Notes under the pieces: generated by a model | What the model was told of the DNA's origin: nothing | Seen by the model: the letters and a program-made list of their open reading frames with translations, nothing else | Databases searched by the model: none | Position numbers and translations under genes: made by a program | Shown: positions 20,635 to 32,550 of the stretch, piece by piece | How positions within the stretch are numbered: the stretch's first letter is position 1 | Layout of the letters: every line of letters starts with the position of its first letter | Source: Typhlomys cinereus | Lineage: Eukaryota > Chordata > Mammalia > Rodentia > Platacanthomyidae | NCBI GenBank assembly: GCA_023101885.1 | Contig: JALPQD010000006.1 | Coordinates: forward strand, 15,958,085 to 16,022,084 | Direction of reading: 5' to 3' | Length of the DNA: 64,000 bases

Positions 20635-23600
20635 AAAAACCTGGTTCTTTGAAAAAAGAAATAAGATTGATACACCCCTAGCTAAATTAACCAAAAGCAA
20701 GAGAGAAAAAACCCAAATTAACAAAATTAGAAATGAAAATGGAGTTATCACTACTGATACCCAAGAAATTCAGAGAATTATAACATCATATTTCAAAAAC
20801 TTATACTCTGTGAAATTTGAAAACACAAAAGAAATGGAAAAATTCCTATGTAAGCACAACTTACCTAAATTGAATCAGGAAGTTGTGAATTATTTAAATA
20901 GTCCTATAACATATGAGGAAATCGATGAAGTAATCTCGAATCTCTCCCACCAAAAAATGTCCTGGACCAGATGGATTCAGCAAAAAGTTCTACCAGTCAT
21001 TTAAGGAGCTAATAATACCAATATACTCCTTAAACTCTTCCATCAAATAGCAAAGGAAGTAACACTACCAAATTCTTTCTATGAAGCCAATATCATCTTA
21101 AATCCAAAACCTAATAAAGATACACTTAAAAAAGAAAACTATAGGCCAGTCTCTTTGATGAACACAGATGCAAAGATTCTCAACAAAGTCTTACCAAATC
21201 AGATTCAAAAAGATATCTTAAAGATTATCCATGGGGATCAAGTAGGCTTTATCCCAGGTATAAAAGGTTGGTTCAACATATACAAATCAATAAATATAAT
21301 TCACTATATAAACCAGCCCAAAATCCAAGACCACATGATACTCTCGATAGATGCAGAAAAAGCTTTTGACAAGATCCAACAGCCCTTTATGATCAAAACC
21401 CTAGAGACAGTTGGAAAGTAAGGAACCTTTATCAATATAATAAACGCTGTATACAACAAACCAACAGCAAGGATTTTACTCAATGGGGAAAAACTTGAAG
21501 CATTCCCATTTCGATCAGGAACTAGACAAGGCTGTCCACTCTCACCACTTCTATTCAATATTGTACTTGAAGTCTTAGCTGAAGCTATAAGACAAGAAAG
21601 GGAGATAAAAGGGATTCAAACCGACAAGGAAGAAGTCAAGTTTCTATTTGGAGATGACATGATCATATACCTGAGTGATGCCAAAAACTCCACCAGGAAG
21701 CTCCTGGAAAAGAAGTTCAGCAGGGTGGAAGGATACAAAATAAACATTCAAAAATCAGTGGCCTTCCTATATACCCAGAATGAAAGCGGTGAAAAAGCCC
21801 TCAGATAAGAAATCCCATGTACTATAGCCCCTAAAAAAATGAAATACCTTGGTATAAACCTAACCAAGGAAGCAGGAGACCTATATAATGAAAACTATAC
21901 AACCCTGAAGAAAGAAATTGCAGAAGACACCAGAAAGTGGAAAGACCTATCATGTTCCTGGATTGGCAGAATCAACATCATAAAAATGACCATCCTATCA
22001 AAGGCAATATACAGATTCAATGCTGTACCAATAAAAATCCCAAAGCAATTCTTTAAGAAGTTGATCAAACAATCTCAGAATTCATATGGGGACTACAAAA
22101 GACCCAGGATAGCAAAAGCAATCCTGAGTAACAAAAACACTGCTGGTGGTATACCAAACCTTAGTCTATACTACAAATCCATAGTTATAAAAACAGCCTG
22201 GTACTGGCTCCAAAATAGACACACAGATCAATGGATAAGGGTTGAAGACCCAGATATAAGTCCACACAATTACAGCCATTTGATCTTTGATAAAGGGGCC
22301 CAAAAAATCCAATGGAAAAAGAACAGCATCTTCAACAAGTGGTGCTGGCAAAACTGGATATCCACTTGCAGAAGATTAAAATTCGACCCGTATTTGTCAC
22401 CATGTACAAGACTTAATTCCAAATGGATCAAGGACCTCAATATAAGACCAGAGACTACAAAGACCTTAATTGAAAGGGTAGGGAACTCTCTGGAGCTGAT
22501 TGGACTAGGCCAACAGTTCCTAATCAGAAGTCCAATAGCACAGTCAATACAACCAACACTCAACAGATGGAATCTTATGAAATTAAAGAGCTTCTGTTCA
22601 GATAAAGAGATTGTAACTCGAACATAAAGGCACATATCTGATAGAGCTTTATTATCCAGAGTGTACAAAGAACTTAGAAAACTAAACACTAAGGAAAGAA
22701 ATGGCCCAATTAAAAAATGGGCCTTGGAACTTAAAAGAAACTTCACCAGGGAAAAAATTGAAAGGTCTAACAAATATCTTTAAAAAATGCTCTGCATCCT
22801 TAGCCATCAGGGAAATGCAAATCAAAACCTCCCTGAGATATCATCTCACCCCGGTCAGGATAGAAAAAATTCACAATACAAACAACACTAAATGCTGGAG
22901 AGGATGTGGAGAGAAAGGAACTCTCCTACATTGCTGGTGGGAATGCAGGCTTATACAACCACTCTGGCGAGCAGTCTGGCAATTCTTAAAAAAGTTAATG
23001 ATTGAAATGCCATATGACCTTGCTATTCTACTTTTGGGAATAATCCCCCATACAGCAAAAATTCACCTTGATAGCATAAGCATGATCATGTTCATAGCAG
23101 CATTGTTTACATTAACAAAGTCATGGAATCAACCCAAATGCCAACAGTTGAGGAGTGAATAAGGAAAATGTGGTACATTTATACAATGGAATACTACTCA
23201 GCCATCAAAAATGATGAATTAATGAAATTTGCCAGGAAATGGATGGAATTAGAAAAAATTATATTGAGTGAAGTATCATAGACACAGAAAATTAAGTGCT
23301 GTATGTATTCCCTAATAGGTGAATCCTAGTACCAAAACCACTTAGTGACACACTCAAAGATAAAGCTCTGTAATACCTGTAGTAATTGCCAAGATTATAA
23401 ACAGGGATAGAAGGGGAAGGAGGTCCCCACCAGAAACAAGGAGAGAGGGAATCATGCTACAGCAAGAAAGTAGGCCATCATCAAGGACTGCAAGTAAGTA
23501 ATGAAAAATCTGGTTAAGTTCACAGACTTTCTCTCCTGATCATTTGCAACTCATGGGGTATGATCTCACCAGAAGGGGAGGGCATATAGGCTGCCAGATA

Positions 23601-24235
23601 GAAAATAACCATTTTGCAAATGGGTGATTGACCCCTCTCTCGCCGCGGTCTCCTACTTCCCACAGTGGTCTCTTCCTCTTATTCTATCTACCTTTGAATC
23701 TACTCTTATAATGACAGCCTTTTATCTGTGGCCAGGGGGTGACATCCAATACCCATCAGGATGGAGCCAACGGCGGTACAGGAGCAGCAAAACTGAAAAA
23801 ATAAAAAGTCAACAAACCACAATTCAGAAAATCAGAGACTCTACATCAACCACCTGGCACCAGGCCAGTCTAATCTCTCCCCATCCTAAAACTCAGGGAA
23901 ATTTGTGGAAGAGGGGATGGTAAGATTGTAAGAGCCTAAAGATGGGAAGGAGCAATGATATATGCAAGATACTCCATACAAGTTAGGGCCGAAATAATCA
24001 TAATAGGACTTTGCATGACCTGTGCAATGACCAACATATCATTGAACCACAAAAATCTAACATGGATCACAGGCACTAGAATTCTTAGAGGCAAGGGATT
24101 AACATCCACAAAAGTGTTCCTATACTGAAGGTGAACACAAAAAAGAGCTACAGGCAATGCCACTGAGTCCTTACACCTCAGGACTCAGAGGAGGACTCAG
24201 AGGGAAGTTTGACATGCACAGTGAAGGATGCTCCA

Positions 24236-24350
24236 GAATGGAGGGGGAGGGGGCACTGGAAAAAAGGGAGGGAGGAGGGAAAGGAAGGGGAAAAGGAGGG
24301 AGGGAACAAGAGGGCCCAGGGAGGGGTGAGGGAGGGAGGGAGGGGAATGG
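24236..24350 (+). repeat. G-rich polypurine tract of LINE-1 3' UTR
   Basis: Runs of ggagg, ggggg and gggaggg occupy the 3' UTR about 45 bp before the element's A-rich tail. It corresponds to the tract at 20503-20580 in the nested copy. Confidence 0.8.
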
Positions 24351-24411
24351 GGTACTTATCAACTTTGTATGAGTGGAAAAAATAAAAAAAAAGTCTATTA
24401 GCTATGGTCAA

Positions 24412-24894
24412 GTAATGACAGTTCTCAGGCAGTAATTTATCTTTCTGGACATTAGCATTTCCCATTCTATCAACTCCTTGTTGCCCATGACACCTAGCTA
24501 CTGAACACTCTTTGGCTCCCATATCTTCTTGCTGTAACAGTTTCTTAACAACTGGCCACTTCAAACTATATATATGTTCCATCACATTCTTCCTTCCCCT
24601 TTCTCAGAAAACTAAAGGAAGTGGTCCCCCCTAGAAAGTGGGTCTGAGCTCTCTACAGACCAATGAATTTCTGACTCTGTGAAATTAATTCTTCCATGAT
24701 CCCTTTCCTTTTCTTTTTCTTCCAATTAATAACAGACAGTAAGTGGTAGGTTCCAAATGAGGTTCAAATTCTCTACTGGGTTGTTTACCTTTTGAAGTTC
24801 CCCTCTAATGAAAACCTATATTGCCATTGAGTCATTATCCCTGTCTGTCCTTCATCCTTCTAACTTTTGTATTTCCACAGAAAGTTCTTCATTT
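24412..24894. other. Unassigned non-coding sequence
   Basis: Flank of the LINE-1 insertion. A pyrimidine-rich patch at 24697-24725 is the only visible feature. Confidence 0.35.
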
Positions 24895-25015
24895 ACTTAT
24901 TTGAGACATAGAGCAATTATGTAGCCCAGCTGGACTCCATTCATATCCCTCCTCCCTTAGTCTCCAGAGTTCAGAAATTCTAGAGGTGTACCACAACACC
25001 TGGTTACCCGACACA
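24895..25015 (-). mobile_element. B1-like SINE, antisense, diverged
   Basis: ttgagacatagagcaattat, gtagcccagctggactccat, cctcctcccttagtctccag, gaggtgtaccacaacacctg follow antisense B1 order. Several small deletions are present. Confidence 0.6.
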
Positions 25016-27040
25016 TCTTTTACCCAGGATATGCTCTATCCTAATAAGCAATATTTTTGTTTAACCCCTCTACTCAAAGGTGTCATCAGAAGTACACATC
25101 CTAGTACTATTCTTCTATGACATTTAATAAAAACACAAAATGTGGAGAACAGAAGAGGAAACAAAGTGATTTAAAAAATCATACTTTAGTGATTATCATG
25201 GAACATTTGTGGACACAAATATCATGGCACCAATAGAAAAAATACTATCAATGTCACGGATTTGTCTCACAAGTCCCTTTTGAAGGCTTAATGTACCCTA
25301 CTTCTGAGCCTTGGATATGGTCTTCCTTGAAGACTCAGATCTAGTCAAATAATTACACCATCCCAAGAAGTAAAAATGGAATCTCTTTGAAAGGAAAGAT
25401 ATGGAATAGTATAAAAGATAATATAGAAATTTATTATTCCTTGGTTTCTTACTATCTCAGATACCAGCAATAGAAACTCATCCCCTTTTCATTTCCCCCT
25501 TGAATTTGCGTGGGCTTCATCGGTTCCATAGGGACACATATAAACACTTAACAGTCAATTTCAGTCAATCAGTAATTGCATTTCCTTAGAGATAATTACA
25601 CGACAAAAATCAATGCTGATGTTATTTAATGGTCTCTAGGTGGGTTTGCTATCAGAGTGACATTCATTTTGTTTTCTCTATGGGAAAACAAACAACCTGA
25701 GTTCACAGAAATGTAGAGATCAAGAAAGGACAGGATTATTTGAGAGATAAAGGCAAAGTGGTCAAGTCATGGTGAGATTAATTGAACATCTGCTCAGCAT
25801 TGTGCATGAAGTTTCAGATAATTTAGACATTTTAGTTCTATAATTCCCAAAGTTTCTTTTTAGCTTGAACCAGTTTGCCATGAATTTTTCTGGTACTTGC
25901 AACTGAAAGAGGTTTAAATGATACTAGACAACAATGTATATGGGAAAGAAACAGCTTGTGGTGTGTTTAAAAAGACAATGTAAGAGTTCAAGAAATTCAT
26001 ACAGGAGAGCACATAGGTCAATTCTTGGTTTTTCTACACAATGTAACTTGAATAAATTTCATGTACAGGTATCTATACATTGTTCAGTGACTCTCTGCAA
26101 CTGAGTCATTGAAAAATATCATGGCATTACAAAATACCTGTGGCTTGAGACACGTACAAAAACGCTTACTTTAAAACAAAAAAAATTCCAATTAAAAACT
26201 TGAAAATGGAATGGCTTCTTGTTCTATTTTTCGCGTGTTTGTTATTTTGTTTGGAAGCTGAATGTACACCCTCATGAGGAAAGCTTTTGATTGATCTTCT
26301 GAAACAGCTGAGCATGATTCTCATGTAAGGATAATTATGTACAACAGCAATGAAACCAAGGACACAAACTGAAATAGCTGGAAATACTGGGAAATCATAA
26401 TTTCAGCTTGTTATACACACTGCTGAAAGTAGATGAATCAAAATCCCTTACAACCTGTGATATCTCTGGATGTGAAGGATTGCAGTATGTGAAGTTAAAT
26501 TCATGCTTCTTTTAATGAAACTGAAACTCATTCCAGCAGCTAAAGAAAACTGTCTCACCATCCTTCCTTCTGGATGTTAAACAAAACAAGCAGGTCCTGG
26601 GACCTTCACTTCTCATTTTCTTAGAGAGCATTGGCATGGAGAGAAAGTTGTTTCCTTTTCTTCTATTATCTAACATCTTTGAAACAATAGCTACCTATAG
26701 AGTCCTAAAAATCTGATGCTCAAAGTGTTGTCACCTTTGACTACCCATCATACACGGTCTATGATCTTTTTATCACAAAGTTCCACCGCCAAGAAACTGA
26801 ATTTTTCTACAATATACCACCAATAGACTTGCCATGCTCTCATAGGTCTTAAGAATGAAACTATAAACCCACTTTGGCAAAGATCAGCAAAGGATGAAAC
26901 AAATTTTTGACAAAATTCACAATCAAGAACTCTTGTAATGTTAGTAGTTAAAAACCAACAAATTAGCTGATAGCCAACGTATCTTTAACGATTACAACAC
27001 TCTATTTATACCTTGGACAATGAAGTTGTAAGGTAGGAAA
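25016..27040. other. Unassigned, mostly repeat-free sequence
   Basis: About 2 kb with no repeat that I recognise and no coding potential. It leads into the splice-site cluster at 27041-27135. Confidence 0.35.
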
Positions 27041-27135
27041 CACTTACCACATTTCTAAAGGACATTCTGGTAAGACTTAGAAAGTGGCAGGACTTACCTG
27101 GAAAAAAGAAAAAGTTCAGACAATTACTAAGAAAG
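27041..27135 (-). promoter_or_regulatory. Candidate recursive splice site with RS-exon
   Basis: Read on the minus strand, a pyrimidine tract and acceptor (ctttttcttttttccag, complement of 27098-27114) are followed with no gap by gtaagt (27092-27097). Forty-nine bases downstream a second strong donor, gtg then gtaagtg, lies at the 27048/27049 junction. Branch-point-like ctaat lies about 40 nt upstream of the acceptor. This is the layout of vertebrate recursive splice sites in very long introns: a 3' splice site, a regenerated 5' splice site, and a short RS-exon ended by its own donor. It is a motif-level call with no expression evidence. Confidence 0.45.
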
Positions 27136-28280
27136 CATATTAGTTGCATCATAATAGCACAAAAATTATTGTGTATGTTAACTAAAAAGTAAGAAAGAAG
27201 ATATTAGAACATTTTATATATATTTATATATATGATGCCAAAAGATGAGACCAGCTACATGAAAGTAAATTGATAAAAGAATGACAACAAAATGCTTTTA
27301 AAAAATCCGTTACTGTAGGTTTCCAACACAAGAAGAGAATGAAAAACAATGAGGTAATTGTTTCATATAATATGTATTAATAACACAGGTTCATAATGGA
27401 ATTGAAACTGGAGATTTTTTCTTTCACTTCTAGAGGAAAAATGTATTCACAATGATAAATACAGATAAAATGGCTTCTGTGACCTCAGTAATGTAATCCT
27501 AAACAGAACTTTAAGACTCTTGAAGAAGCTTCTAGGTACACATCAAATATGTTGCTTATGGCTCTTAGAAAATCTTCCTGAAATTCAGGAATCACACTTC
27601 CCAATTTTGTTAATATTTCATGTAGGCTTTGCTTTCCTACTGATTTTTCATGAAGATCACAAAATAGTATTAAGAAGATGTGTGGTTTATCATATCAAGT
27701 TTCATTTTAATGCTACTTCGTAGTCATTGAGAAATAGGAAATGTAAATGAATTCATGTGTTCTACAAGTCTTGTAAGTATCTAAGCACTATTATTATTTG
27801 ATAATAGTGTACTTCCCAAATTCAGGGGCAATTCAAATTATGCTGATTTAAAAGGAAGCTTCCTTCAGGAGAGAAATACTAATCTTAGAAGTGTTTGTTT
27901 CCTCTGCAGATCAAGTCTCCATAGTGTCTTCACATTGGAACAGGCTAGAGAGTTATCCACCTGACTCCCTACTGACAAGATGTTACCTCAAAGTGGATGC
28001 CAAGAACCAAAATTTTCATCTCTAAAGATACTCTATGGTACAAAGGCAGTTCTTGAAAATTTCCCTTTGGTAAATGCACATGGATTTCTGAACCAACCAG
28101 ATAGCTATTGCTGCTTCCTAGCTTTTTCAGGAAGACCAAGACAGCCTAACGAATTGCTGCACTTTGTACCAATATTATATCTCTATGTTCTTTCCTGTTC
28201 ACGTCTTCCTTTTTATTACATCCTAAATTCTCTCTCCTTCTAAGATAGTGATTATAAAAGAACCAGAAATGCAACCAGAA
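27136..28280. other. Unassigned sequence
   Basis: No gene is recognised. A plus-strand acceptor-like sequence (gtttcctctgcag, ending 27909) is followed by a frame open for some 30 codons, but I find no matching donor of quality. Confidence 0.3.
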
Positions 28281-28283
28281 AAT

Positions 28284-28335
28284 TTAAGGGTCTCTTTCTT
28301 TCTCTCTCTCTTTCTTTTTCTTTCTCTCTCTCTTT
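28284..28335. repeat. (CT)n / TTTC low-complexity pyrimidine tract
   Basis: An imperfect run of tctctc and tttctt units. Confidence 0.85.
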
Positions 28336-29892
28336 ATGTTAATGGTCAAAATTTACAGGAACTGTGGTCATCTGCACTATAACCATCATTACATATGGAC
28401 ATAGTAACTGGAAAGCTTACTTAAGAGCCACAGAGCCTCATTCCTACCACATGGGTTGAGTGAGTTGAGTAAGGATTAAATTGCCAAACAAGATGTTTTA
28501 ATCTCAAACATCAATTGAGTTGCTAATTTTTCAGTGAATTTCAGACCTCACCAACTGTGCCATTTTTATAAATATGCTGAAGACCTAGTTTAGTGCCTAA
28601 AACTTTGGGTGCCTAATTTAATCACACATCATACTTGAGCACACACCTTTTTGTAAATCCAGTGCAATTTTTGTGATATTACTTTTCATGAATGTCTTCT
28701 AAAATGATTCAGTACGAATTTTTCATTATTTTTAGGTTAAAATAAATCTATAGATTTTCTCTCCAGTAAGTGTACAGAGTTAGCTTTCTGTGTTCTGGCT
28801 GCCTTCATATGACTGACTACAGAAATCTCCAGTTTCATCGACAGCACTTGCATAGCACCTGGTACCATTACTGGCCTTGAGAGACTAGGTGGTGTTCTAT
28901 ACCAGTCCTATTCCCATAATTATCCCCACTGAGAGATCGCTAACCAGTGACACTTTGTTCTCTGTCTTAAGTGCCAAAGTCATTGTATTACTGACAACAT
29001 CATGTGGTTTTCCTGTCACTCAGCCAGGGCTTCACTGCTGGGAAATGGCTAGATCATAAATGCAAGCCTAACTCAGGCAACTGTTTCCACTTCGGCTCCT
29101 ACAAATAAAGTTATTTGTTTACTTTTGTGTTTGTGCAGACCAATTCTTAAAAAGCAATTGTTGTTTAAACATAATCTCAGCTTTAGAAAAAAAATATTTA
29201 TTTACATATTGGCTCACATATTTATTGTGGAAGACGGTAACGAATAAAGATAATCTTGATATTTCTTATTGTTTCAAATGAATCTACTGTCAGTTATTAC
29301 ATTTACATTTAGAGAAATTAAATCTTTATATATCTTCGTACATCCAGGGAATTTTATTCTCAAGCCAGTGTTAAAATATTTGGTATTAATTACTGTACAA
29401 GTGTAAGAGTAACATTTCTTATTGATAATTTTATGATGGAAATATTTTCTCATTGGCTACTTTTATTTTCAATAGTTAACATTTTAGTGTTAAAAATTAG
29501 GTATTCTGGTACATCACAGAGCACAATATAGTAATCATCACAAGTGACCAGTTGCTCTTTCATTGCTCATTAATTCCCTAATTAATTGACAAAAGCCAAT
29601 GTTAATGCTAATTAAAGAAGAGTGCCAGTCTTGGAGTTTCTTTGGGCTTGCTTTGGGGAATTAATTAAGACAGAACTGGAATTTCATTTGATCTCTACTT
29701 TCTCTGGACATGAGTCAGACACCTGCACAACCTGTGATATATGCAGTGCATGGGAGCAGAAGAAAGGAGCAGAGGAAAGGAAGCTGTAGAGTACCACCAG
29801 AACTATTGGTTTCTTCTCCTGCCATTCACTTGAAATCTTTGCTTTTTGGGATTTCAAGGGATTTTTATGCCTGCGCAGATGACATTTTCTTT
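28336..29892. other. Unassigned sequence with a TAATTA-rich block
   Basis: No gene is seen. At 29560-29670 four homeodomain-type motifs (attaatt, ctaattaatt, ctaattaa, aattaattaa) cluster in sequence that is otherwise complex, a composition often seen in conserved enhancers. Confidence 0.35.
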
Positions 29893-29895
29893 AGT

Positions 29896-29935
<40 letters not shown>

Positions 29936-30176
29936 CATAGAGGTCATTTGAGTATGAGCACCTGTGGAGGTCCACGAGTGACATTGGGAATTATCAGAGG
30001 ATTCTTTTTACTCCTTTATTGTCTAGCTCTGGAATTTTCCAGGATCCACCTTCCAGGAACAAATTATAGGGCATAGCCATTCTGTCTTACATTTTTACAT
30101 GGGATCTGGAATCCAAACTCTGGTCTTTTGATGAAGGAAAAGACTTTAATACCTGAGCCATTCCCTAACCCCAGCC
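29893..30176 (-). mobile_element. CA-tailed SINE family, older copy, antisense
   Basis: A GT repeat (29897-29932), then gaggtccacgagtgacattg, ttttccaggatccaccttcc, acatgggatctggaatccaa and cctgagccattccctaaccc keep the family's antisense order. It is more diverged than the copies at 50790 and 53378. Confidence 0.75.
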
Positions 30177-30597
30177 TCCTCGATGTCTTAAACATGTCTA
30201 TGTCTAGTTATTTCTTTCTGCAAAGATTAATCCACTAGCTCACATTGCCTTCCTTTCCCTGCAGCCAGATCTTCTTCAAGTTTTAGGTGCTCTGCCATGT
30301 ACCAAATCTTTTCTCTAGTCCTTTGATTCAGGGAATCCAGGTCTTAACTTTCTCCCTGAGTTCCCCAAAACATGTCTCCTGCCATACCAAGGCTTAATCC
30401 TTTTATGACGTTTTGTTGCTCCTCTGAATTTCTTCCTAAAGTTCTTATTCTTTGATGTCTGCATTTTTGCCTCCATCGTTTTTGAAACTCAAAAGTCAAG
30501 TTTTCTGACTTGCCATGGTTAATTTAGACTTCAGTTTTGTGTTCTTCTTCATCCTTTCATATTCTAATTTTTACCCTTATAATTATCTTCTGTTTTT
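30177..30597. other. Unassigned pyrimidine-rich sequence
   Basis: T/C-rich on the plus strand. Nothing is recognised. Confidence 0.35.
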
Positions 30598-30672
30598 CTA
30601 TGCTGGAGAATCAAACCCAAGGTCTCACAAATGCTATGCAAGTGCTCTACCACTGTGTTATATAGACCTCAA
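30598..30672 (-). mobile_element. ID/B4-like tRNA-derived SINE fragment
   Basis: atgctggagaatcaaaccca, aggtctcacaaatgctatgc, aagtgctctaccactgtgtt resembles an antisense ID head (tgctggggatcgaacccagg, gcatgctaggcaagcgctct, accactgagc). Confidence 0.65.
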
Positions 30673-30799
30673 CCTTTAACTTTCAAACAGCAGTAATTAG
30701 CACCTCTGACTTTTAGACAATACCTAGATGCAGCATTCAGCAAATGTACAGAGCATTAAATGCAACTTAATCATAATTGAGTTTTGAGTTCCGTTATAA

Positions 30800-31082
30800 G
30801 TATACTTATACTTATGGGGAACACAAGAAAGAGTTCTAGGAAATGCCACTGATTCTTCACATCTCATCAGAGAGGAGGACCCAGAGGAAAGTTTGACATA
30901 CACATTAAAGGACCCTCCAAGATGGGGAGGAGGCACTGGGAGATAGGGAGGGAGGAGGGGGGAAAGGAAGGGGAAAAAGGAGGGGAGGGAGCTAGGGGGT
31001 CCAGGAAGAGGTGGAGGGATGGAGGGTACCAGTGTACCTATTAAGTTTGTATTAGCGCACATAAATAAATAAATACATCATT
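30800..31082 (+). mobile_element. LINE-1 3' UTR fragment
   Basis: It starts near tatggggaacacaagaaaga, continues through ggaggacccagaggaaagtt, a G-rich polypurine tract (30920-31025), and tgtacctattaagtttgtat, then a TAAA-rich tail. It is colinear with 24140-24390. It is severely 5'-truncated and its target duplication is not clear. Confidence 0.85.
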
Positions 31083-32044
31083 TAAAGAAAAGAACATGTC
31101 TTAGTGTATTTTGATCACAGTAACTAGTAATACTTTAGTATTTGTTGCATTTGGGAGTTTTGATGAAATATCTGGGTTTTACTCAGTATCTGACCTTTTG
31201 TCTTATTCCCTCTGACTTTACTGTTTGTCAAATTATAAAATTATGAATCTACCTATCATAAGGTGCATGATTTAAAACTTTGATTTCATGCCCCATTTGC
31301 AAGTCCAGTATCTTTTAGTTTTGTTTAAAATTATAGACAAATACTTTCATACAGTGAGTGGATCTCATTATGAGATGTGGCTCTACTTCCAAGGTCATAA
31401 CACACAGTTCAATCTCTGGCCCCACATTCACACCTGCTTTCCTACTCTAGCTTTGACAAGTTTCAAATCGACTCCCTGCCCTCACTGTGAGCCAAACTCC
31501 ATCAAGTCCTGACAATCCCCAGAGGTCTCTTGGTTTCAGATTTTACTTACATACACATTCAGTCTTGTGTCAGACATGGAACAGTTTGTTAAAGAATTTC
31601 CCTTTGACAGCTAATAATTGGGGGTAGAGGACAGGAATATTCCATAGAATGACCAGTACTTCTCAAAATTTTGACAGATGTTTTGAGGGGAAACTTTCTG
31701 TATTTAGCTAAATAATTATCTCTGTTATATTCTGGTACTAGCAGTTTCAATATAGTTTGACTTTATTACGAGTTCACAATAGAGAATGTAGATGGATTTG
31801 ATCTAACTTCACATTCACCAAATTCTTCAGTATGCAGTGTTCTTTACTTACAATACTTAAATAATTTATTTTATAGAACACAAATTGGGAAATTATGTGA
31901 AAGCGGGAAAAGCACTTAATTTCAAGTGATTAAATAACTGTGATGATGACAGCACTTGTATATAACATATCCAGCATTTCTAATATAATGAGAAAAGTTA
32001 TACATCAAACATTATGTGCATTAGCATGTAATACATATAAACTT
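31083..32044. other. Unassigned sequence
   Basis: AT-rich, without gene or repeat that I can name. Confidence 0.35.
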
Positions 32045-32165
32045 AGATCAGTAGTTTTATTCTAGAGATATAGAAACTAAGACAAATTAATTAAGAAATT
32101 TGGCTTAAACACACAGAATTGGGATTCAAATCTAGGAAAACAGATTTCAGAGATAAGATACTAAC
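32045..32165 (-). mobile_element. MIR SINE fragment
   Basis: agatatagaaactaagacaa, ttaagaaatttggcttaaac, acacagaattgggattcaaa follows the antisense MIR core (agatgaggaaactgaggc, ttaagtaacttgcccaa, cacacagctag, gggattcaaaccca). Confidence 0.6.
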
Positions 32166-32364
32166 TGGTTTTTCATTCCTTTTGGATTTCTCACTTAATC
32201 ACCAAGGAAGGCTAACACTCAAATCAAGTGTATTGATGTGATGTTAGCTGCCACCAAGAATGAGTTTCAGCAGAGTCCTTATGCCATGCCCAAATTGGAT
32301 ATATCCATGGAACGCCTATTGGTTAAGAGCGATTGATTTGCTCTCCCTTCTTGCATTGTTACAG

Positions 32365-32550
32365 GCAGCACAGATGAGCTGTTGTTACTAGAGAAGACAC
32401 GAGTCTGTGATGAACTGGTTGACTTTAAGTTCTTACTGGAATTTCAAGTGATTCATGTTGGTTCCCGTAGTGAGACACTTCACAGGCAACTCAACACATG
32501 TGATTTCTTCACAGCAGACCATGTGGTTCAAGGTCATTCAAATGTGTCAT
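32365..32550 (+). other. Candidate orphan exon, unknown product
   Basis: A strong acceptor-like sequence (ctctcccttcttgc then attgttacag, ending 32364) and a strong donor-like sequence (gtgagt, 32551-32556) bound a 186-nt interval, a multiple of three. One frame is open across all of it (two leading bases, 61 codons, one trailing base), and the open frame continues to a stop at 32577-32579. The other two frames are closed. I do not recognise the peptide, which has no obvious domain or membrane segment. It could be a chance frame, a non-coding RNA exon or a decoy exon. It is on the opposite strand to the candidate recursive splice site. Confidence 0.2.

Larger units (their letters stand above)
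20059..20651 (+). repeat. 17-bp target duplication of the nested LINE-1
   Basis: aaaaacctggttctttg occurs at 20059-20075 and again at 20635-20651. Removing one copy plus the insert rejoins the host ORF2 reading across the site. Confidence 0.9.
19974..23330 (+). pseudogene. LINE-1 ORF2 remnant (reverse transcriptase)
   Basis: ORF2 encodes the LINE-1 endonuclease and reverse transcriptase that copies its RNA at the target site; here only the RT and C-terminal parts remain. Open stretches at about 20652-21003, 21155-21421, 21839-22627 and 22701-23162 lie in order but in several frames. Visible landmarks are [32 protein letters not shown], the catalytic loop read as FGDD (FADD or YADD in active elements), and an intact C-terminal Cys-His motif (C-x3-C-x7-H-x4-C) at about 22892-22947. 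Stops occur at about 21421, 21806, 22625 and 23160, with a frameshift near 20960. A second LINE-1 at 20076 breaks it further. It cannot make an active enzyme. Confidence 0.95.
19974..24393 (+). mobile_element. 5'-truncated LINE-1, interrupted by another LINE-1
   Basis: About 4.4 kb, of which 559 bp plus one duplicated 17-bp site belong to a nested insertion. It begins inside ORF2 (before the reverse transcriptase domain), runs through the ORF2 C-terminus near 23330, then a 3' UTR of about 1.06 kb with a G-rich polypurine tract (24236-24350), and ends in an A-rich tail. The 5' UTR, ORF1 and ORF2 endonuclease are absent. Frameshifts and stops make it non-autonomous. It shares its 3' UTR with the elements at 20076, 30800 and 50761, so these are one LINE-1 lineage. 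Confidence 0.95.
19956..24411 (+). repeat. 18-bp target-site duplication of the large LINE-1
   Basis: tctattagctatgatcaa (19956-19973) and tctattagctatggtcaa (24394-24411) differ at one base. They bracket the LINE-1 exactly, after an A-rich tail on the right. This fixes both ends of the insertion and shows it was 5'-truncated at integration. Confidence 0.9.

Noticed and set aside
27895..28010. Plus-strand exon after gtttcctctgcag
   Set aside because: The acceptor is good, but no good donor ends the open frame and it closes after about 35 codons.
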